Origin: a virus
IMG/VR virus record: IMGVR_UViG_3300042987_002291
Location: 1 to 24,911 of that record
DNA length: 24,911 bases
Direction: 5' to 3' (one strand)
Under the pieces are notes generated by a model. It made no database searches and was not told the DNA's origin. It saw nothing but the letters and a program-made list of their open reading frames with translations. Below, piece after piece: positions 7,880 through 15,718 of this stretch; within the stretch, counting starts at the first letter, position 1; each line of letters begins with the position of its first letter. A program made the translations under genes and the position numbers.

Positions 7880-7923
7880 TTTACACTTGTCTCTATTCTG
7901 TCTAGACTGATTATTCAAAGGAG
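7880..7923 (+). promoter_or_regulatory. Promoter, palindrome and ribosome-binding site for the XRE regulator
   Basis: TTTACA at 7880-7885 and TAGACT at 7903-7908, separated by 17 bases, form a sigma70-type promoter reading rightwards. The 8-bp palindrome GTCTAGAC (7900-7907) overlaps the -10 box and may be an autoregulatory operator. AAAGGAG (7917-7923) is the ribosome-binding site, 8 bases before the ATG at 7932. Confidence 0.6.
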
Positions 7924-7931
7924 ACTAAAGA

Positions 7932-8216
7932 ATGTTGTTTTTAGCGAGAAGCGCCACCGATGCCCTCAAAATGCCTTACCAACAAGCGCGTCTTCTCATT
8001 GCGTCTCGCATTAAAGAAGCCCGCCTTAATAGCGGGCTTTCTCAGCAGACAGTGGCTAAAGAACTCCACATCAGCCAATCTTCCTACAGTCGCATGGAAC
8101 GCGGCGAGCTCTCGCCTGATTGCGCTCAAATTCGCTTCCTAAGTGGTTTCTATGGAATCAGCGTGCTTTATCTAATGGGCTATCCATCGTTCCTTGTCAA
8201 TGCCACAAAAGATTAA
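7932..8216 (+). CDS. XRE-family helix-turn-helix transcriptional regulator
   Basis: A 94-residue protein starting at the ATG at 7932 behind a good ribosome-binding site. Residues about 20-85 form an XRE/Cro-type domain (IASRIKEARLNSGLSQQTVAKELHISQSSYSRMERGE), with the HTH at SQQTVAKELHISQSSYSRME. It has no other domain. It is the only plus-strand gene inside a 15-kb minus-strand structural block: divergent from the protease gene, and overlapping the stop of the convergent 103-residue gene by 4 bases. It may time late genes or control its own promoter; the same GTCTAGAC palindrome recurs at 22184. Confidence 0.9.
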   Translation: MLFLARSATDALKMPYQQARLLIASRIKEARLNSGLSQQTVAKELHISQSSYSRMERGELSPDCAQIRFLSGFYGISVLYLMGYPSFLVNATKD

Positions 8217-8524
8217 TCTTCGTCTTCTTCGTCCGCCTGTAATTCAGCAAGCTGGTTTTCAATGCCTTCCATAATGTAAGCCTTTGCCATGGCTTCAATT
8301 TCAAACACCAAGAATTTTGTGGGTTCAAAATGAGGGTCAGGCTTTTCGTAGACGCTCATCACGTAAATGTGCGTTTCATCTAGCCGACCATTCTTAAAGC
8401 ATTGCTTTTCAACAAGCTCCCAACGGGAAGTGTTGCGATGCTCGTTGGCTGACAAAATAGCCAGCGCTTTCATTGCGCCAATGCCTTCGTCCTCGATTTC
8501 TTCAACTCGCACGAATTCGCTCAT
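8213..8524 (-). CDS. Hypothetical acidic phage protein
   Basis: A 103-residue protein whose ATG at 8524 overlaps the previous stop (ATGA). It is acidic at both ends (EEIEDEGIG; LQADEEDED), with a central beta-helix region (ETHIYVMSVYEKPDPHFEPTKFLVFEIEAMAKAYI). No family is recognised. It is the last gene of the minus operon before the convergent regulator. Confidence 0.75.
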   Translation of the reverse strand: MSEFVRVEEIEDEGIGAMKALAILSANEHRNTSRWELVEKQCFKNGRLDETHIYVMSVYEKPDPHFEPTKFLVFEIEAMAKAYIMEGIENQLAELQADEEDED

Positions 8525-8880
8525 TGGCCTTTCTTCTTGGATTCCACCATCTTAATAATACGATTCGCCCACGCTCTACCAGCATCGCCTCCCCATAAAA
8601 GCCACGCAATGTATCCTGCATCGTCTTCTCCTCCGCTCTTATTCTTTTCATGGCGAGAAAAGAATGCAGCCATGCGTTTAATAGTCGAATAGCTAATGGC
8701 GCTGCCGCCAGCAAGATCACCAGCCCTGGCCACGCCGCTGCCAATGCCTTGTTTGCCCGCTTCCTGCGTCGTTAAACCGCCTTTGCCGTGCTTCTTGCGC
8801 AGCTCTAAGCCACGCCGTGCCGCGCTTCTTACTGCCGATGGAGGGGAGAAACTTTCAGCGTCTCCCCTCAGTGCTTTTTT
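8521..8880 (-). CDS. Frameshifted C-terminal domain with RHE / AWLLWGGDAGRAWA signature
   Basis: This frame has no ATG or GTG start; the only nearby candidate is a TTG at 8886. It is joined in the -1 phase to the upstream DUF6496-like gene at an A-AAA-AAG site (8880-8874), so its main product is probably a 204-residue fusion. The domain carries RMAAFFSRHEKNKSG and IAWLLWGGDAGRAWANRI, a motif pair I know as widespread in phage proteins of unknown function, preceded by a basic Lys/Gly-rich stretch (ARRGLELRKKHGKGG). Its stop overlaps the next ATG. The biochemical role is unknown. Confidence 0.78.
   Translation of the reverse strand, partial: KKALRGDAESFSPPSAVRSAARRGLELRKKHGKGGLTTQEAGKQGIGSGVARAGDLAGGSAISYSTIKRMAAFFSRHEKNKSGGEDDAGYIAWLLWGGDAGRAWANRIIKMVESKKKGQ
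8842..8880 (-). other. Programmed -1 frameshift signal (A-AAA-AAG plus stem-loop)
   Basis: On the minus strand, AAAAAAG at 8880-8874 is in the correct X-XXY-YYZ phase of the DUF6496 frame. The zero-frame stop TGA is at 8870-8868. After a 5-base spacer (8873-8869) comes a perfect 8-bp stem, AGGGGAGA (8868-8861) with TCTCCCCT (8849-8842), and an 11-base loop. This is the same design as the E. coli dnaX site. The -1 frame continues as the RHE/GGDAGR domain. Confidence 0.82.
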
Positions 8881-9134
8881 CCGCAAGAAGAATCCACTTC
8901 TTCTTCCATACCTTCCTCTTCCTCTTCTTCGCTTTCAATGCAAATCATTGCATCAATGTAAGCATCAACGTAGGCATCACTCTTGCCCTTTAATGACATT
9001 CCAGCTTCCGACATGGCGATGGCAATTGCTTGCTGGCGGCTTTTAACGGGCTCACCGCTGCTGCTCTTCAGCGTGCCGGCCTTGAACTCACGCATTACCT
9101 TGGCCAACTTAGCCTGTTTTTGCTTTTTCGTCAT
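8868..9134 (-). CDS. DUF6496-like small phage protein (zero-frame product)
   Basis: An 88-residue protein starting at the ATG at 9134. The segment KVMREFKAGTLKSSSGEPVKSRQQAIAIAMSEAG matches the DUF6496 pattern (VMxEFKxGxLxSG ... xQAIAIAxSEA) common in phages. An acidic run (ESEEEEEEGMEEE) follows, then the frameshift site. It ends at SSCGKKH if no slip occurs and continues into the RHE/GGDAGR domain if it does. Function is unknown; DNA- or protein-binding adaptor roles are guesses. Confidence 0.82.
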   Translation of the reverse strand: MTKKQKQAKLAKVMREFKAGTLKSSSGEPVKSRQQAIAIAMSEAGMSLKGKSDAYVDAYIDAMICIESEEEEEEGMEEEVDSSCGKKH

Positions 9135-9154
9135 TGCACTGTTTTTTTTACAGT

Positions 9155-9688
9155 CTAAGCTTTTACGCCGTAAAAATACAAATCACACGCCTGCTTATTA
9201 TCGTCAAAAGCCCATTCTGTAAACAATCCAGAAAAGTCAATCTCAGAAGTGAAATCTTCCGCTGTCAAGTTTTTGTAATAATGCCACCCTTTAGCAATGG
9301 TTAACGGGCTGTCTTGCGGAGTGGTGCGCTCAGTGCCGTGCTCCGGGCGTCCAATAGTGGCGCATGTAAATACAATCAGCCCCCCGCTCTTGCAAAGACG
9401 AACCATGTTGAGAAAAGTTTCCTTCCAATGGGGATTATGCTCAAAACATTCGCAGGAAATACAACAATCAAACTGATCTTTGCTGTCATATTCATGACCG
9501 CTAATAACAACATCCACACCTCGCCCCTCCCCTACGTCCACGCCAATGTATTCGCCCGCACTAAATTGATCCCTAACCGTGCCATTGATATTTAGACTGC
9601 CCACCTCCAACACTCTCCCACCATTAAAAAACGAGGGGAACATGCTTTTAATCTTGGCGATATATTCGCCTTGTTCGCGATGAGCCAT
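9155..9688 (-). CDS. SAM-dependent methyltransferase (class I)
   Basis: A 177-residue protein starting at the ATG at 9688. Motif I is VLEVGSLNINGTV (residues ~26-38) in place of the usual GxGxG. GEYIGVDVGEGRGVDVV follows (acidic D51 for the ribose), then FDCCISCECFEHNPHWKETF and LCKSGGLIVFT (motifs IV-VI). This is the Methyltransf_11-like fold. It is the last gene of a cassette with three glycosyltransferase-like genes, so a sugar or glycan substrate is plausible. The substrate cannot be read from sequence. Confidence 0.85.
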   Translation of the reverse strand: MAHREQGEYIAKIKSMFPSFFNGGRVLEVGSLNINGTVRDQFSAGEYIGVDVGEGRGVDVVISGHEYDSKDQFDCCISCECFEHNPHWKETFLNMVRLCKSGGLIVFTCATIGRPEHGTERTTPQDSPLTIAKGWHYYKNLTAEDFTSEIDFSGLFTEWAFDDNKQACDLYFYGVKA

Positions 9689-9690
9689 GT

Positions 9691-10404
9691 CTAATTAATA
9701 AAGCCAATGGGGGCAGTCAAAATCTTAACGCCAGGAAATAGCTTTTCTCGATGGAGGATGAAAGCAGTGATAAGACGTTCGGCAATAAACGCAAGAGCTC
9801 GCTTGTCATACCCTTTAATCTTCATGAAGTCTTCCTTATGTTTTTCCCAAATAGGAATTAACGCATTAAAAAGAGTGGTCATGAATTGCATGTAAAGCTG
9901 ACGAGAACCCCTTGCCATGTTGCAGCCAAAGAACATGTTTTGCTCCCATACGGCATCAATTTCCTCGCGAGACAACACCCACTGTCCTGTATCGGCAAAA
10001 GCGCGAGTAATACTAGGAGCATCAAAAGAAGAATGTCCACCATAAAACTGTTGCTCTAGCGAGCAAGAAAAACAAGCGGCTTCTGGCACATACAACGTAT
10101 CATCGTCATACCAAAAGTCATTTGGCTCCAGCCAATTGCGTCGATACTGAGCATTGCCAATGTTCTTCTCCTTGGCATTGAGAAGCATCCAATGGATGCA
10201 AGTTAGTTCTCCCCACATGGCATTCAACGAAGAAAGCTCAGCGCTCTCATCGTCAAACACAAAACCTTCGCCTCGCAACTGACTGCGCTCTTCCAGCGAT
10301 AATTGATAGGCTCCTCCCATAATGGGAACAATGCGAGACTGCGCCTGATAGCGCACTTTCTCTCCGCGGATGCAAACGGCGTAAATGGTATTTTCAGGGT
10401 GCAT
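9691..10404 (-). CDS. DUF4422-like glycosyltransferase
   Basis: A 237-residue protein starting at the ATG at 10404 (HPENTIYAVCIRGEKVRYQ), which overlaps the preceding gene by 11 bases. An in-frame extension to 10458 is unlikely. The order SLNAMWGELTCIHWMLLNAK, then QYRRNW and a Tyr/Asp-rich segment, followed by a C-terminal EERSQ/AFIAERLITAFIL-type helix set, fits the DUF4422 family, which is associated with capsule and LPS sugar transfer. It is within the GT4-GT32-DUF4422-methyltransferase run. Confidence 0.75.
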   Translation of the reverse strand: MHPENTIYAVCIRGEKVRYQAQSRIVPIMGGAYQLSLEERSQLRGEGFVFDDESAELSSLNAMWGELTCIHWMLLNAKEKNIGNAQYRRNWLEPNDFWYDDDTLYVPEAACFSCSLEQQFYGGHSSFDAPSITRAFADTGQWVLSREEIDAVWEQNMFFGCNMARGSRQLYMQFMTTLFNALIPIWEKHKEDFMKIKGYDKRALAFIAERLITAFILHREKLFPGVKILTAPIGFIN

Positions 10405-11107
10405 AAACTTTACGCTGAGCCCACAGTTCGTTGTAATTATTAACGCTCTTAGCCCCAAGACCAGTCAAGTCTCCGCCTCCTGCAGGCTTTGACCAAGCCA
10501 GTAACGTACCATCTGGCAGCACAAACGCCCGGTTCTTCTCTTGATACGTAGGCGTGAGCTCTAAATAGTCTCCGTAAACAAAGTTTGCATTGCCACCATT
10601 CGCCGCCAATGCGGCTCCAAGCAATGTGGGCCCAGTGGGGCACAATGGAGTGATGCCGTAATATTCTTCTTCGCAGTTATTGACGATCATTTCAATGGCC
10701 GTTTGCAAGGCAATATTACCAGGCTTTGAATAGAGAACAGTGGTGGCACATGCCCAGCTTGTAAAGCTAAATCGTTGAATGTCCCTAAAGGCTAAAAATT
10801 CAATGCGCGGGCCAATGTCTACAGAATTGATTGCCCGAACGCCAATATCAAAATACCAACCTCCTAGTCTGTTCAGTAAACAAAAACGCCCAAGATCTGC
10901 CTTGTAAGAGAACGGCTTTAGTTTGTCATAGGCCCACAATACTTTTTCTTCATAGTTTTCTGCGATGAAGGAGCGAAGCGTGTCATTGTTGTAGATGACA
11001 TGCTTTGCATTGGGAAACATGCCGTCAATGGTGCCAGTGGCGTATTCCAAAAAAGGACTCAGCTTCTCTTTTGGATCGTTGGTTAGAAAAATTTGAGAAA
11101 TTTGCAT
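10394..11107 (-). CDS. GT32-like glycosyltransferase (DXD sugar-binding type)
   Basis: A 237-residue protein. I take the ATG at 11107, just after the upstream stop; an in-frame ATG-like extension to 11137 overlaps that gene. FSYKADLGRFCLLNRLGGWYFDIGV (residues 66-90) is the GT32/OCH1-type nucleotide-sugar motif, but the usual DxD reads D-I-G (residues 87-89), losing the second metal-binding Asp. This may alter activity. A CPTGPTLLG segment lies near the C-terminal part, as in relatives. Confidence 0.82.
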   Translation of the reverse strand: MQISQIFLTNDPKEKLSPFLEYATGTIDGMFPNAKHVIYNNDTLRSFIAENYEEKVLWAYDKLKPFSYKADLGRFCLLNRLGGWYFDIGVRAINSVDIGPRIEFLAFRDIQRFSFTSWACATTVLYSKPGNIALQTAIEMIVNNCEEEYYGITPLCPTGPTLLGAALAANGGNANFVYGDYLELTPTYQEKNRAFVLPDGTLLAWSKPAGGGDLTGLGAKSVNNYNELWAQRKVYAP

Positions 11108-11111
11108 GGCT

Positions 11112-12332
11112 TCAATCAATGCGAGAGGGAGTGCCAAAGCCTTTGGCAGAAGACTGCGGCTGCGCCTTTAACAAGCCGTTAATGATTTTCTTGGCCTGTT
11201 TGCCAATATAAGACCAGGTAAATTGCTTCTCATGCACGCGGTCGTAGCACCATTTTCCTGCTTCCGCTAATTCTCCTTGGTTTTCGTAGTAGCGCGTCAG
11301 GATGTCCGCAAGACAATCGGGAGAAGGCTGTCCACGATCCAGCCCATAGTTCCTGTCAACTTCCCAGCTTTCAATTTCAATGCGAGAAACGCCACTAAAA
11401 ATTTCTTTACAGCTTGTATGATCTGGAACAATTTGTGCCACGCCAGTGGCGGCATGTTCAGTATTCACTAGTCCCCATCCTTCGCCAATACAAGTGTTGA
11501 CGCCTACGTCACATGCGTTATACACCTGATTAAGCTGCTCCACGGGCAGGCAGTTGATTGTTGAGAATCCAGGATTAGTAAGAATGAGCTTGCTAGTTGG
11601 ATCGTAGCCTTCGTCTCGTGCCACTCGCTTAAACAATGGAATGATGTCCCACCCCAAGTCTTTTTGTCCCATATTGAGCCAAAGCCTTGCATTAGGCTTG
11701 TCTTTCGCAAAGCGAATGAAACCTTTAATTGTTAGGTCAATGCGTTTGCGTGGCTGATTCCTATTGCCATTAAAAACAATAAATACATCTTCGGGAACGC
11801 CGAGCGCTTGCCGACACTCTCGCTTGTCCATTGGGAAGAATTTATCAAAATCAGTGCCATGGCTCAAAATATGAACGGGCTTTTGATAGCCAATCTTCAT
11901 GATTTCTTCAGCGCCAAATTGCGTGTAAGTGGCAACACCGTCCCATTTCTCAATAGCCGCAAGAAGATCAGGGAATAGCCCGTAACTATCAATAGGCGTA
12001 TAAACGAAGAATTTGAATCCCAAGGCCTCCTGATGATTCTTGACTGCATCCCATAAATTAATAGCCACCCAAACATCGTTTGTCACCCAAATAATGTCGG
12101 GCTTAATCTTGTGCGCCAGTTCTGCAATGCGGTGAGAACCAAAGGGGTCAGAGCCATGCAGCATGGCTGGATAAGTGGCGTATTTGCGCGCCTCTTCATG
12201 AGGGTCGCCGTGATAGTTCACGGCAAGAACACTCACTTCATGGTCCTTGGCAAGAATGGGCAGAAGGTTTTCCGCTACTCGCCCAAATCCAGTTTCAACA
12301 AAAGCATCCCCGCAATAAAGAATTTTGGCCAT
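11112..12332 (-). CDS. GT4-type glycosyltransferase (GT-B fold)
   Basis: A 406-residue protein starting at the ATG at 12332 (AKILYCGDAFVETGFGRV); a TTG four codons upstream is less likely. The N-terminal Rossmann half has the TGFGRVAENLL loop. The C-terminal half has FNGNRNQPRKRIDLTIKGF (donor phosphate contacts, Arg195/Lys196) and the E-x7-E motif in GEGWGLVNTEHAATG (Glu284 and Glu292). The length is normal. It should transfer a sugar from a nucleotide donor to an unknown acceptor. It is the first gene of the glycan cassette, placed after the portal and minor head genes. Confidence 0.9.
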   Translation of the reverse strand: MAKILYCGDAFVETGFGRVAENLLPILAKDHEVSVLAVNYHGDPHEEARKYATYPAMLHGSDPFGSHRIAELAHKIKPDIIWVTNDVWVAINLWDAVKNHQEALGFKFFVYTPIDSYGLFPDLLAAIEKWDGVATYTQFGAEEIMKIGYQKPVHILSHGTDFDKFFPMDKRECRQALGVPEDVFIVFNGNRNQPRKRIDLTIKGFIRFAKDKPNARLWLNMGQKDLGWDIIPLFKRVARDEGYDPTSKLILTNPGFSTINCLPVEQLNQVYNACDVGVNTCIGEGWGLVNTEHAATGVAQIVPDHTSCKEIFSGVSRIEIESWEVDRNYGLDRGQPSPDCLADILTRYYENQGELAEAGKWCYDRVHEKQFTWSYIGKQAKKIINGLLKAQPQSSAKGFGTPSRID

Positions 12333-12369
12333 TGGACAAAACAAGCTTGCCCAATACTAATGGCGTAAA

Positions 12370-13050
12370 TCAAACGGGAATAGATGGCGCTTGTTGACGC
12401 ATGTATTTCACGCTGCATTTGCAATTAGACCGACATGAACAACGTTGTCCCGGCATTGGCAAGCTACCAATGGGAACAATTCCTCTAGCTGCATAGTCCA
12501 AACAGTCTTGGCAATGCTTCGCTTGACTGTCAAGGATGCGTTTCATCAAGCTGTAGCCTTGCTTTTCTTGACGAATTGCAGTTCCTTCCCAATAAGTGCC
12601 TCGCACGCTTTCAGCGTATAAGCCGATACGAGCAAGAGCCATGGGAGCAGAAACGCGGCCAGCCAAAATGTCAGCAGCAAAAGCCTGTAGATAACGGTAT
12701 TCAGCCCGAATTCTCTGGCCAATACGGCCCCAATCCGCCGCGCCCATCCTTTCTTTTCCACCATTGCCAATCACTGCGGCTTGAATGTGGACCAATTTTA
12801 GTCTCTGTCTAATGGTCCCTTGCCACTGATCAATCGTGAGATCGCCACGACTAAGCATGTTTGTATAACGACGTAAGTCGTCACTAAGGCGATTAATTCG
12901 ACCATCCACCAAAGCCTCCACAGCGGATTGAGAAAGGAAACGTCCATTAGGGCCGCGATAGCGACCACTAATAGGATCGTAGCTCCATGATGATTGGTCA
13001 AGACGAATGATTTCATCTGCAAATCCGGCTAAGTCATTGAGGCCTTGCAT
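12370..13050 (-). CDS. Minor head / head morphogenesis protein with Cys cluster
   Basis: A 226-residue protein starting at the ATG at 13050 (QGLNDLAGFADEI), which has GGAGG 6 bases upstream. The longer frame to 13134 lies inside the portal gene and is not needed. The middle is helical. The C-terminus has HCQDCLDYAARG ... RCSCRSNCKCS (CxxC and CxCxxxCxC), probably a zinc site, as in SPP1 gp7/Mu F-like minor head proteins that follow the portal. Sequence similarity is only at the level of layout. Confidence 0.75.
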   Translation of the reverse strand: MQGLNDLAGFADEIIRLDQSSWSYDPISGRYRGPNGRFLSQSAVEALVDGRINRLSDDLRRYTNMLSRGDLTIDQWQGTIRQRLKLVHIQAAVIGNGGKERMGAADWGRIGQRIRAEYRYLQAFAADILAGRVSAPMALARIGLYAESVRGTYWEGTAIRQEKQGYSLMKRILDSQAKHCQDCLDYAARGIVPIGSLPMPGQRCSCRSNCKCSVKYMRQQAPSIPV

Positions 13051-15112
13051 CTTCAGCCTCCAAAATATCCTTGAAGCGCTCGGGGGCCTCTTCTTTCCAT
13101 TGTGACAATGCAGCATCAATATCTTCCTGGTCAATTAACGAAGCTTCGTCAATGTCAGCAAGGATGAGGCCTTGCGCTTTCATAGGCTCGATAGCGTCTG
13201 TTTTGCTGCTAACCATTTTTGCTGGACCGCGCCGCTCAGGATCGGGGTCGGCCTTACGCTTGCGAGCAACAATTGTCGAACGCTCCTCTTTGCTCATTGC
13301 TTGCGCTTTTGCTTGAGGAAGACACTTGGGCTTGCCTTCTTTCTCTTCTCGCGCCCCGCATGGCCCCAAGATCTCACCATTGGCGCCAATCCTCACCCAC
13401 TTCTCCTTAAACCATTGATCTAAATCGTCTGCGTGCAGTTCTTGTTCGTCGCTCTTAAACGCGCCGCTTAAAGAGCCGTGCTTCTTTTTATACATTTGCT
13501 TGTATTGCTGCACCACATAACCACTGGCATAAGCAGATGGCCACACCTTGAACTTTGTTTTTGCAGCACTAACGGCGCGAGAATGAAGCTCCTTGTCAGT
13601 GAACACCACGTCTCCACGCATCTCTTCTAAGTCTCGCGGCAAGAAAAGGCCAGCGGCATCTTGTACTTCCCTACTGCCGTCCATGGGAAGCGTGCCATTC
13701 TCCTCGTCAAGAGGATCTCGACCGCCAGGGGGCACCGCTAAGCCACCCTTGTTCGGGGTGGAACCACCCCCACCTTGAGTGGGAAGTTCGCGAATGACAT
13801 TGGGATCGAGAGTGAGTTCCATGCTCCACTCAGAACCGCCATAGCGAGCGTCTGCCACTTCCTTGGGACTCAGTACGCCAAGCTGGATGTAGCGGCCGTC
13901 TACAGCCGCCACACGCGCACGTACATCAGCCATTTCGCGCTCATTAAGCTCAAACAATGGGTTGAAGGCAATGCGCCAGGATTCGGGCAGCTCTCCTTTC
14001 GTTGGCCCTTCCTTGCTCAGCATGATGAGCTCCATCAGCTTCTTGATGGGGCGCTTGAAGTGGACACTTTGGTAATCGGCCAGCGTTTTGGCAAAGTCTC
14101 GCTCTTCGCTGCGACCAGTGGCGCCTAAGCCACTAGGGCTCTCGCCAAATAAAACAGTGTGAGGAATCTTGCTGGCGCCAATAATATCAACGCGCAGTTT
14201 CTCAAGGATTTCTCCAATGCCTCCAAAGTTGCGGCTAATAAATTCAAGCTCTTCCTTTTCCGCATCAATGGCATAGCCGCGATAAATGCTCTTGCTCATG
14301 TCGTTCACTTGCAAACGATCACGAATGGAGCTCTCCTTGCCGGCGGCAAGCATTGCTGCTAAGCCTCTCACTTTATGAACAAAAATGTCAAACTCAGTGA
14401 GCAGCGTTGCCGCTGAATTCAGGCCCGTCCAATAATGGCGGAAGCTGTCATAAACAGTTTGCAAGCTGCTCATGCCCCAGCCATAGTTACGCTGCCTTAC
14501 GCGATAAGGCAGCCAATCCCCATCAAAACGCAGGATCCTGTCCTTATGGATGTAGGACAGTTGCGGCTCGTTGATTAAATCACCGGAAATGATTTGATAA
14601 TAAGTGGCTTTTGAATAGTCGTATAAATTTTCCTCGTTAATCACTGGTGCAATTTGCCAGCGATCAAGACATTCAATTTCTTCAATGCGACGGATGTTGC
14701 GTTTGTCCACTGGCATATAAGCCGGACGACCATCATCAATAAACAGCAACAAACACGCCCCACCATATAAGCGAGCATTCTTGGCGGCCAGGTTTAAATG
14801 CTCAAGGATGTATAAATCCTCGATTATCTGCTCAACGCCTTGCACCTCCTCTGCCCTAACTCCATCGCCGCCAAACAATACTTTGAATCCTTTCCGAGTG
14901 GCCTGGTCAGCATAAATGTCAACAATGCGACGAGGAAGCCATTCACCATACAAATTCTCCAGCTCTTCTTGAGCAAGAAAAACAGTTGCCGTAGTTTTAG
15001 TGTACTGCGCCTTGTCGCGGCCGGTTCCCATGCCAATCAGCACGTTTTGCAAGCCATCGGCGCGAAGGCCAGACTCGCTTGCATGCCCCAAATCAACAGC
15101 TTCGTTTTCCAT
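13034..15112 (-). CDS. Portal protein (DUF1073) with C-terminal DUF5872-like domain
   Basis: A 692-residue protein starting at the ATG at 15112, with AAGGGG 4 bases upstream. Residues 1-445 are a DUF1073-type portal (WLPRRIVDIYADQATRKGF, LYGGACLLLFID, ASKIPHTVLFGESPSGLGATG), which forms the dodecameric DNA gate at one capsid vertex. A Gly/Pro/Asp linker (445-480) leads to residues ~500-635: KTKFKVWPSAYASGYVVQQY, WFKEKWVRIG, GPCGA, KPKCLP, MSKEERSTIVARKRK. That pattern I know from DUF5872-like small phage proteins that normally stand alone. An acidic tail completes it. Portals of this family often carry extra C-terminal modules, but this one is unusual to me. Confidence 0.88.
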   Translation of the reverse strand: MENEAVDLGHASESGLRADGLQNVLIGMGTGRDKAQYTKTTATVFLAQEELENLYGEWLPRRIVDIYADQATRKGFKVLFGGDGVRAEEVQGVEQIIEDLYILEHLNLAAKNARLYGGACLLLFIDDGRPAYMPVDKRNIRRIEEIECLDRWQIAPVINEENLYDYSKATYYQIISGDLINEPQLSYIHKDRILRFDGDWLPYRVRQRNYGWGMSSLQTVYDSFRHYWTGLNSAATLLTEFDIFVHKVRGLAAMLAAGKESSIRDRLQVNDMSKSIYRGYAIDAEKEELEFISRNFGGIGEILEKLRVDIIGASKIPHTVLFGESPSGLGATGRSEERDFAKTLADYQSVHFKRPIKKLMELIMLSKEGPTKGELPESWRIAFNPLFELNEREMADVRARVAAVDGRYIQLGVLSPKEVADARYGGSEWSMELTLDPNVIRELPTQGGGGSTPNKGGLAVPPGGRDPLDEENGTLPMDGSREVQDAAGLFLPRDLEEMRGDVVFTDKELHSRAVSAAKTKFKVWPSAYASGYVVQQYKQMYKKKHGSLSGAFKSDEQELHADDLDQWFKEKWVRIGANGEILGPCGAREEKEGKPKCLPQAKAQAMSKEERSTIVARKRKADPDPERRGPAKMVSSKTDAIEPMKAQGLILADIDEASLIDQEDIDAALSQWKEEAPERFKDILEAEDARPQ

Positions 15113-15178
15113 AAGCCCCTTTTATAGCCACACTGTGTTGCTCTCATTCTAAAACCCGGCTAGATTGGCTTGCTGCCT

Positions 15179-15718
15179 ATGTCCAACATGGCCTATTCGC
15201 CGCTTGTTTTTGCCTTCAGCGAAAAAGATAAAGAAATTGTTAGGGCAGAGGCGGCCCGCAGGCAGCTCGTCAACGAACAAAAAGGCCTAAAAGGGCGCAA
15301 TGGTGGGCCAGAATCAGGCGCCACAGCCCTGTACGCTCACAAACTTGGAGCAGCAGGCGAACTAGCAGTTGCCGACTACCTGCACCTTCGCGAATTCCTT
15401 TATCAAGAAACCACGGCAAAACGCGGCTCATGCGATCTCCCTCCCAATATTGACGTGAAAACGCGCTCTAGTCATTACTACGATCTCATCTGTCAATTAG
15501 ACGAGAAGCCGGGAAAAATCTTGGTCCTCGTTACAATGCAAAACAAACTCACTCTTATTCATGGCTGGATAAAGAGTGAAGATGCAATGCAAGAGCAATG
15601 GAAAAAGGATCCAGCTAAAGGGCGGCCAGCATATTTTGTTCCTAAAGAAGCACTCTCTCCATTGCTCTCCCTTCCATGCTTAAATGCTCAGACTTCGCCA
15701 AGCACGCTCTCAAGCTAG
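15179..15718 (+). CDS. PD-(D/E)XK nuclease-like protein upstream of terminase
   Basis: A 179-residue protein. I choose the ATG at 15179; a TTG at 15170 and an ATG at 15188 are alternatives. The segments GAAGELAVADYL, then GSCDLPPNIDVKTRSSHYYDL and KILVLVTM give the E ... D-x(n)-(D)VK pattern of the restriction-endonuclease fold (Asp-Val-Lys as the DxK part). It overlaps the terminase gene by 43 bases and occupies the usual place of a small terminase. A role in DNA packaging, head-full cutting or host-DNA degradation is possible; only the fold is supported. Confidence 0.7.
   Translation: MSNMAYSPLVFAFSEKDKEIVRAEAARRQLVNEQKGLKGRNGGPESGATALYAHKLGAAGELAVADYLHLREFLYQETTAKRGSCDLPPNIDVKTRSSHYYDLICQLDEKPGKILVLVTMQNKLTLIHGWIKSEDAMQEQWKKDPAKGRPAYFVPKEALSPLLSLPCLNAQTSPSTLSS

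Noticed and set aside
9136-9152. Terminator between the methyltransferase and DUF6496 genes
   Set aside because: Only a 5-bp AT-rich stem around an eight-base homopolymer loop; the T-run is in the loop, not after the stem.
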